Source of the DNA: Nonlabens sp.
GTDB taxonomy: Bacteria > Bacteroidota > Bacteroidia > Flavobacteriales > Flavobacteriaceae
Assembly (NCBI GenBank): GCA_023301395.1
Contig: JALZUY010000317.1
Span: forward strand, 1 to 10,192
Length of the DNA: 10,192 nt
Direction: 5' to 3'
Both the position numbers and the translations under genes were made by a program. Positions 6,376-10,192 of the stretch are shown here, piece after piece. Within the stretch, counting starts at the first letter, position 1. The number at the start of each line of letters is the position of its first letter. The notes under the pieces are model-generated. The model saw only the letters and a list, made by a program, of their open reading frames with translations, ran no database searches and had not been told where the DNA came from.

Positions 6376-7003
6376 AGCTCAATCGGCGATTGAAGAAAAG
6401 TGGAATGTGATTACGCATGGCTTTGGATTTATTCTAGCCATAATTGGAACTTTCTTTTTACTTGATGCTATTCAAGGTAATGATCAAATGTATGCAACAA
6501 CGGCAATTATAGTTTATGCTATATCGCAACTGTTCCTGTATTTCTCATCGACTTATTATCATTGGGTAGCTGTAGGTTCTAGAAAAGACACTTTACGCAA
6601 GATGGATCACATTGCTATTTATGGTTCAATCGCAGGAACTTATACGCCTATGTGTTTATTAATGCTTCAAGATAGTAACGGCTGGATGATATTATATGCC
6701 GTTTGGGGAATTGCTCTTTTTGGCTTGATATGGAAACTATTCTTCACAGGGAAATTTGAAGCTTTTTCAAGTATACTTTATTTAGTAATGGGCTGGCTTA
6801 TTATTCTAGATTTAGAAAGCGTACAAACCTTATTTACAGAATCTATGATTTACTGGCTTATCGCTGGTGGCGTTTTTTTTACCGTAGGAATTGTTTTTTA
6901 TGCTTGGAATAAACTCTATTTTAATCACGTGGTCTGGCACTTATTTGTTCTAGGTGGTAGTATTTGTCATTTTATGATGATACTTGAGGTAGTGAATCAA
7001 TAA
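6368..7003 (+). CDS. Hemolysin III / TrhA family membrane protein
   Basis: The product is 211 residues with about seven hydrophobic segments, so it is an integral inner-membrane protein of the HlyIII/TrhA/YqfA family (PAQR superfamily). Family motifs are present: His17 in WNVITHGFG, SSTYYH (60-65), MDHIAIYGSIAGTYTP (79-94), and the C-terminal HVVWHLFVLGGSICHF (187-202). The conserved Ser and His residues, with Asp80, form the presumed zinc-dependent hydrolase-like site of the superfamily. Members have been linked to membrane fluidity and energetics; true haemolytic activity is doubtful for most. The ATG at 6368 lies within the last codons of the flavoprotein gene, so it is probably translated by coupling. 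It is the last gene of that unit. Confidence 0.93.
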   Translation: MARAQSAIEEKWNVITHGFGFILAIIGTFFLLDAIQGNDQMYATTAIIVYAISQLFLYFSSTYYHWVAVGSRKDTLRKMDHIAIYGSIAGTYTPMCLLMLQDSNGWMILYAVWGIALFGLIWKLFFTGKFEAFSSILYLVMGWLIILDLESVQTLFTESMIYWLIAGGVFFTVGIVFYAWNKLYFNHVVWHLFVLGGSICHFMMILEVVNQ

Positions 7004-7062
7004 TTAATTTAGTCTTTTAAATTATTGAGTTGGTTTATTGTCCTACAACCAAATTAACTTTC

Positions 7063-7319
7063 ATGAAACAGAATTTTTATCAACTTAGTATCATAGTTTT
7101 TTAGCACTTGTTTTTTGTAGTAAAAATGAAAATTCAACAGGTGAGAACTCTCAAAGTAACAAGCCTAATATTCGATTAATCATTGTAGATGATGCTAGTA
7201 TAAATGCAAATCCATTAGAAAACCCTAATCTATTAAATGTAAATAAATTATCATTAAGTACTGTAAATGAAACGATTAAAGATGGATTGATTGGTGAGTT
7301 GAGTTTGGTCAGGAACTAA
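7063..7319 (+). pseudogene. Short lipoprotein-like gene broken by a single-base frameshift
   Basis: From the ATG at 7063 the frame reads MKQNFYQLSIIVF and stops at a TAG just after a run of six T (7097-7102). The frame beginning at 7101 (LALVFCSKNENS) then runs open to a TAA at 7317-7319. One extra T in the tract would join the two halves into an 85-residue protein. That protein would have a convincing signal peptide, a lipobox-like LVFC followed by a Ser/Asn/Lys-rich linker, and a short domain ending at GELSLVRN. I do not recognise the family. A near -7 element (TAACTTTC, 7055-7062) abuts the ATG. The alternatives are a decayed gene, a sequencing error in the homopolymer, or phase variation. 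It ends 5 bases before the convergent ZIP gene. It accounts for most of the 320-base gap after the TrhA gene. Confidence 0.55.
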
Positions 7320-7324
7320 TCCTT

Positions 7325-7993
7325 CTAAATAACAAACCCCAAAAGAGCACCTAACAACATTACTATGATTTTAGCAAGGTTGAACTTGTGTGCTTCACTG
7401 GACTCAAGAATGAGCGTAGTAGAAACATGGAGAACTATTCCAGCGACTATTGCTTGTATAGGAGTCATATATGCGTCAAAGAATTCAAGCTCACCAGCAA
7501 GTAAACTACCCAATGGTGACATGACTGCAAAAAGTAATAGAATAGCCACTGCTTTCCATTTAGAAAGTGAGCTATTCAATAAAAAACCAGCAAAAATAAA
7601 GGCAATCGGAATTTTATGAATCGCAATACCGTACACCATACTTCCATGACCTTGCAGCGGCATTCCTTCTAGAAAAGCATGCAAACACAAACTACCAAAT
7701 AATAAATAAGGAAACTCATTGGACTCTTTATGAATATGCAAGTGACCATGCTCAGCACCTTTAGAAAAGAATTCAAGTATGATTTGTAAAAACACACCAG
7801 CGATAAGGTAAACACCTATGTTGTGATCGCCGTTTTCATAAATCTCTGGTAAAAACTCTGAGGCTACACTACTCAATAAAAATGCTCCCGAAAATGCGAG
7901 TAATAACTTCATTCTGCCAACGGCTGGTGACTTGAAAAGCATCGCTGCTCCAGCACCTAACAATACAGCAATAAATGGAAATAAAAAATTCAA
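7325..7993 (-). CDS. ZIP family metal transporter
   Basis: The product is 222 residues with seven or eight hydrophobic segments, an inner-membrane divalent-metal (zinc type) transporter of the ZIP family. Seen: LLAFSGAFLLSSVASEFLPE (31-50) as the second segment; a cytoplasmic-type histidine-rich loop HGHLHIH (82-88); SLCLHAFLEG (101-110) with His105 and Glu109; and IAIHKIPIAF (123-132) with His126. The last motif usually reads HxxPE, but the Glu is Ile130 here, so one metal-site ligand is altered. The start is TTG at 7993: an in-frame stop lies two codons upstream, and the first ATG is codon 18, which would remove the first membrane segment. It lies 56 bases after the methyltransferase gene on the same strand, and the two are possibly co-transcribed. 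Confidence 0.87.
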   Translation of the reverse strand: MNFLFPFIAVLLGAGAAMLFKSPAVGRMKLLLAFSGAFLLSSVASEFLPEIYENGDHNIGVYLIAGVFLQIILEFFSKGAEHGHLHIHKESNEFPYLLFGSLCLHAFLEGMPLQGHGSMVYGIAIHKIPIAFIFAGFLLNSSLSKWKAVAILLLFAVMSPLGSLLAGELEFFDAYMTPIQAIVAGIVLHVSTTLILESSEAHKFNLAKIIVMLLGALLGFVI

Positions 7994-8049
7994 GTCTTAG
8001 CGTTAATTTTGTGAATACAAAGGTTACATAAATATTTGAAAAGAGTAAA

Positions 8050-8859
8050 CTAGTGGATTGATTTTCTAACAATCATAATTAATCGTTCACTGGAGTTCAC
8101 ATCATAATCATTCAGGTGATAGTCACCATAAATATCAACCAGTTCAAGTCCTGCTTTTTCAAAATAATCTATAAAATCAGCTAGTTCTAGTGCACTTACT
8201 CGTTCTGTGAAGTGATAGTTGCGTTCTTGATCTGTAAATTTTATGTCTTTGTAAATTTGACCGTTTTCAAAGCGGCGCGATTGTTTAAAGGTGATTTCAT
8301 CTACCGTTTTTTCATTGAATGGCACAAGATTTTTAACAACTTGTGGAGCATTCATAAAATCTATGACTCCATAACCACCTGATTTTAGGTTAGCATGAAT
8401 TGCTTTAATCGTGCTCACATTGTCTGCCACGTCATCAAAATAGCCAAAACTCGTAAAGAGATTGAAAACCGCATCAAACTGCCCGTCATAGGCTACGGTC
8501 ATGTTGTGAACCTCAAAGTTGATGCGACTGGCGTCTAGTGGCAATAATGATTCTTCATTCTCTATACTAGAAATAGCTATTGTATTGTTCTCTAATTGCG
8601 CTTTTGCGAAAGCGATACTAGAAGGACTCAAATCCACACCAGTAACTCTGTATCCCAAACGGTTTAAGTACATGCTATGCCTGCCTCGACCACAAGCTAA
8701 ATCCATGATATGGGAAGTCATTGAGAGTTCTAAGCGCTGTGTGAGGCGGCGCATAAATGCTCCTGCTTCTTGATAATCTCTATCTCGATAAAGGATATGG
8801 TAATATGGTGTATCAAACCAGTTTGCGTACCAGTGATCTGTTTGTGATGCGGTGCTCAT
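8050..8859 (-). CDS. Class I SAM-dependent methyltransferase, substrate unknown
   Basis: The product has 269 residues from the ATG at 8859. A longer frame reaches a TTG at 8892, but a perfect -7 element (8866-8873) lies between the two, so a transcript from it would not include the TTG. Seen: TDHWYANWFDTPYYHILYRD near the N-terminus; SAM-binding motif I DLACGRGRHSMYL (53-65); VTGVDLS with acidic Asp76; and FNLFTSFGYF (122-131), the motif IV region. It is a soluble Rossmann-fold enzyme of the Methyltransf_11/25 type. The substrate cannot be read from sequence. AFAKA (83-87) is encoded by a copy of the 16-bp palindrome. The gene is divergent from the RlmL-like gene and upstream of the ZIP transporter gene. 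Confidence 0.9.
   Translation of the reverse strand: MSTASQTDHWYANWFDTPYYHILYRDRDYQEAGAFMRRLTQRLELSMTSHIMDLACGRGRHSMYLNRLGYRVTGVDLSPSSIAFAKAQLENNTIAISSIENEESLLPLDASRINFEVHNMTVAYDGQFDAVFNLFTSFGYFDDVADNVSTIKAIHANLKSGGYGVIDFMNAPQVVKNLVPFNEKTVDEITFKQSRRFENGQIYKDIKFTDQERNYHFTERVSALELADFIDYFEKAGLELVDIYGDYHLNDYDVNSSERLIMIVRKSIH
8599..8614. repeat. Near-perfect copy of the 16-bp palindrome
   Basis: CGCTTTTGCGAAAGCG differs from the perfect copy at 3764-3779 by one base (T at 8605). It is read on the minus strand as AFAKA in the methyltransferase. This is the same peptide in the same frame as in the S8 peptidase signal peptide, although the proteins are unrelated. Confidence 0.65.
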
Positions 8860-8865
8860 AGACAG

Positions 8866-8873
8866 CAAAAATA
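8866..8873 (-). promoter_or_regulatory. Putative -7 promoter element of the methyltransferase gene
   Basis: On the minus strand this reads TATTTTTG, a perfect TAnnTTTG match 6 bases before the ATG at 8859. A TTTG on the minus strand at 8890-8893 could be the -33 element, with a slightly short spacer of 16 bases. The element decides the start codon: the upstream TTG at 8892 would not be transcribed. Confidence 0.55.
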
Positions 8874-8876
8874 GCT

Positions 8877-8884
8877 TAATTTTG
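8877..8884 (+). promoter_or_regulatory. Putative -7 promoter element of the RlmL-like gene
   Basis: TAATTTTG is a perfect TAnnTTTG match ending 19 bases before the ATG at 8904. Only 3 bases separate it from the divergent -7 element at 8866-8873. Its -33 region would fall on the start codon of the methyltransferase gene; no clear TTG is seen there. Confidence 0.55.
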
Positions 8885-8903
8885 CGGCTCAAATCTGTGA
8901 AGA

Positions 8904-10088
8904 ATGTCCCAAAGTTTTAAGATGATTGCCAAAACGCTTTTTGGCCTAGAAGAAGTACTTGAAAAAGAGTTACGTCAGTTAGGTGCTATGAATATCAAAC
9001 TTGGTGTTCGCATGGTGAGTTTTGAAGGTGATCTAGGTTTTATGTATAAGGCAAATATGATGTTGCGCACAGCTGTACGTATTCTTGTACCAATCCATTC
9101 TTTTAGAGCACGTACTGAGGTGGATTTATATGATGGGATTTATCAAATGGACTGGTCGCAATACCTGACATCTCACGATACGCTTGCGATTCATGGGACA
9201 GTAGCTTCTCAGTATTTTAATCACAGTCAGTATGTTGCTTTAAAGACAAAGGATGCTATTGTAGATCAAATACGTAATAATACAGGTCGTCGTCCAGATG
9301 TGGATACACAACATCCAGATTTGAGAATATCAGTTCATATTAATGATCAGACTGTAGATGTATCTATAGATTCTAGTGGTGAGCCGCTTTTTAAACGTGG
9401 TTATCGTCAAGAGACAAACATTGCACCTATCAATGAAGTTCTTGCTGCGGGATTAATTTTATTAAGTGGTTGGGATCAACGTTCTCAATTTATAGATCCT
9501 ATGTGCGGTAGTGGAACGATTGCGATTGAAGCAGCTATGATAGCGGCAAATATAGCTCCTAACTTGAATAGGCCAGAATTTGGTTTTGAGAAATGGCCTA
9601 ATTATGATAATGCTCTTTTTGAAGCTATTCAAGAGAGTTGTTTGAAAAAAATGCGTGAGTTTGAAGGTCCTATCATCGCCCGTGATGCTGATGGGTATAC
9701 TCTTGAAAAAGCAAAGGAGAACGTAAAAAACGCCAACTTAACTGATTTTATAAAACTTGAAAAAGGTGATTTCTTTAAAGATTCTCAAAGTGCCGAAACT
9801 TTTTTAATGTTCAATCCACCATATGATGAGCGTATTGAAATTGATACAGAGAGTTTTTACAAGTCTATAGGAGATGCTTTAAAACAACGTTATGCTGGTT
9901 CAACCGCATGGATGATTACAGGGAATCTTGAGGCATTGAAGTATGTAGGTTTAAGACCATCGCGCAAGATTAAAATGTACAATGGTAAACTAGAAGCTCG
10001 TTTTGTGAAATATGAAATGTATAAAGGAACTAAGAAACTACATAAACTTGTAGATAGAGAAGAAGAAAAAAGTCAAGAGGAAGAATAA
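8904..10088 (+). CDS. THUMP-domain RNA guanine-N2 methyltransferase, RlmL type
   Basis: The product is 394 residues and cytosolic. The N-terminal region (1 to about 155) contains FGLEEVLEKELRQLG and a THUMP RNA-binding domain (about 50-155). The Rossmann methyltransferase domain follows: LFKRGYRQETNIAPINEVLAAG (162-183), motif I DPMCGSGTIAIEAA (198-211), acidic Asp261 in ARDADG, and catalytic motif IV NPPYDER (304-310). This layout matches the RlmL part of RlmKL (m2G2445 of 23S rRNA in E. coli) and the related YpsC group, without the C-terminal RlmK domain. The exact target base is inferred. A charged tail (EEEKSQEEE) ends the protein. The gene has its own -7 element and is followed by a strong hairpin. 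Confidence 0.92.
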   Translation: MSQSFKMIAKTLFGLEEVLEKELRQLGAMNIKLGVRMVSFEGDLGFMYKANMMLRTAVRILVPIHSFRARTEVDLYDGIYQMDWSQYLTSHDTLAIHGTVASQYFNHSQYVALKTKDAIVDQIRNNTGRRPDVDTQHPDLRISVHINDQTVDVSIDSSGEPLFKRGYRQETNIAPINEVLAAGLILLSGWDQRSQFIDPMCGSGTIAIEAAMIAANIAPNLNRPEFGFEKWPNYDNALFEAIQESCLKKMREFEGPIIARDADGYTLEKAKENVKNANLTDFIKLEKGDFFKDSQSAETFLMFNPPYDERIEIDTESFYKSIGDALKQRYAGSTAWMITGNLEALKYVGLRPSRKIKMYNGKLEARFVKYEMYKGTKKLHKLVDREEEKSQEEE

Positions 10089-10099
10089 CATCTCTTATA

Positions 10100-10160
10100 G
10101 GATAAAAAATACCCAAACATAATTTGCAAGAGCATATTATGTTTGGGTATTTTTTTATCC
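10100..10160. terminator. Long hairpin, probably a bidirectional terminator
   Basis: Positions 10100-10122 and 10137-10160 are complementary over their whole length except for one extra T. They enclose a 14-base loop. The core stem pairs ACCCAAACATAA with TTATGTTTGGGT. Six A precede the core and seven T follow it, so the structure can act as a rho-independent terminator in both directions. It serves the RlmL-like gene and probably a convergent gene beyond the window. The last 30 bases of the window hold nothing else I can support. Confidence 0.85.
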
Positions 10161-10192
10161 GAATGATTTTTTATTTCAAACTCATTTAAGAT

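Noticed and set aside
6998..7027. Possible hairpin after the TrhA gene (CAATAATT/AATTATTG)
   Set aside because: The 8-bp stem is AT-rich with a 14-base loop and no T run; chance is likely in this composition.
8004..8011. TAATTTTG on the plus strand between the ZIP and methyltransferase genes
   Set aside because: It matches the -7 consensus but points into the 3' end of the minus-strand methyltransferase gene with no plus-strand gene behind it; probably a chance match.
7869..8072. Minus-strand frame of 67 codons crossing the ZIP start region
   Set aside because: It overlaps the ZIP N-terminus in another frame, and the ZIP frame carries clear family motifs. I considered a frameshift extending the ZIP protein, but a complete first membrane segment is already present from the TTG.
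8860..8892. N-terminal extension of the methyltransferase from the TTG at 8892
   Set aside because: A perfect minus-strand -7 element lies between the TTG and the ATG at 8859, and the extension (SRKIKLFLLS) does not fit a soluble enzyme.
1..10192. CRISPR array, tRNA or rRNA genes, insertion sequences, toxin-antitoxin or defence genes
   Set aside because: No regularly spaced repeats, tRNA-like cloverleafs, transposase motifs or terminal inverted repeats were seen on either strand; the genes fit an ordinary chromosomal region.

Overview
The window looks like a chromosomal segment of a marine-type member of the Flavobacteriaceae (Bacteroidota). The DNA is AT-rich and start codons lack Shine-Dalgarno sequences. 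Several genes are preceded by a perfect Bacteroidota -7 promoter element (TAnnTTTG). There is a surface-type lipoprotein with an acidic run right after its lipobox cysteine, and a subtilase with a putative type IX secretion C-terminal sorting domain. MnmA carries an insert that I recall as usual in this phylum. The genus cannot be named from the sequence alone.

Left part (1-2400): a small plus-strand gene of unknown function (21-383) converges on a tight minus-strand pair: a GreA/GreB-like protein (852-1310) followed by a DUF1569/DinB-fold protein (388-849). Next, also on the minus strand, is a two-domain fasciclin (FAS1) lipoprotein (1416-2375) with its own terminator (1364-1385) and a likely promoter at 2396-2403.

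Middle part (2500-7020), all plus strand: mnmA, the tRNA-U34 2-thiolase, starts almost on top of its promoter element. Nine bases after it comes a secreted S8 serine peptidase. A second unit begins at about 5395 with a nitronate monooxygenase/FabK-like flavoprotein, whose end overlaps the start of a hemolysin III/TrhA-family membrane protein by 8 bases.

Right part (7020-10192): the 320-base gap after the TrhA gene is not empty. It holds a short lipoprotein-like reading frame broken by one missing base in a T tract (7063-7319). A minus-strand pair follows: a ZIP-family metal transporter that begins with TTG, and a class I SAM-dependent methyltransferase. The methyltransferase is transcribed divergently from a THUMP-domain RlmL-type 23S rRNA guanine methyltransferase gene, and the two -7 elements are only 3 bases apart. 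A long, probably bidirectional terminator hairpin closes the window.

Functionally the region is mostly housekeeping (tRNA and rRNA modification, probable RNA polymerase accessory factor, metal transport) mixed with envelope and secreted proteins. I see no mobile element, CRISPR array, RNA gene, defence island or biosynthetic cluster, and no clearly new multi-gene system. The most interesting signals are small: a 16-bp palindrome scattered in three coding sequences, the broken lipoprotein, the back-to-back divergent promoters, and the Gre-like protein with a conserved GDxxE tip.
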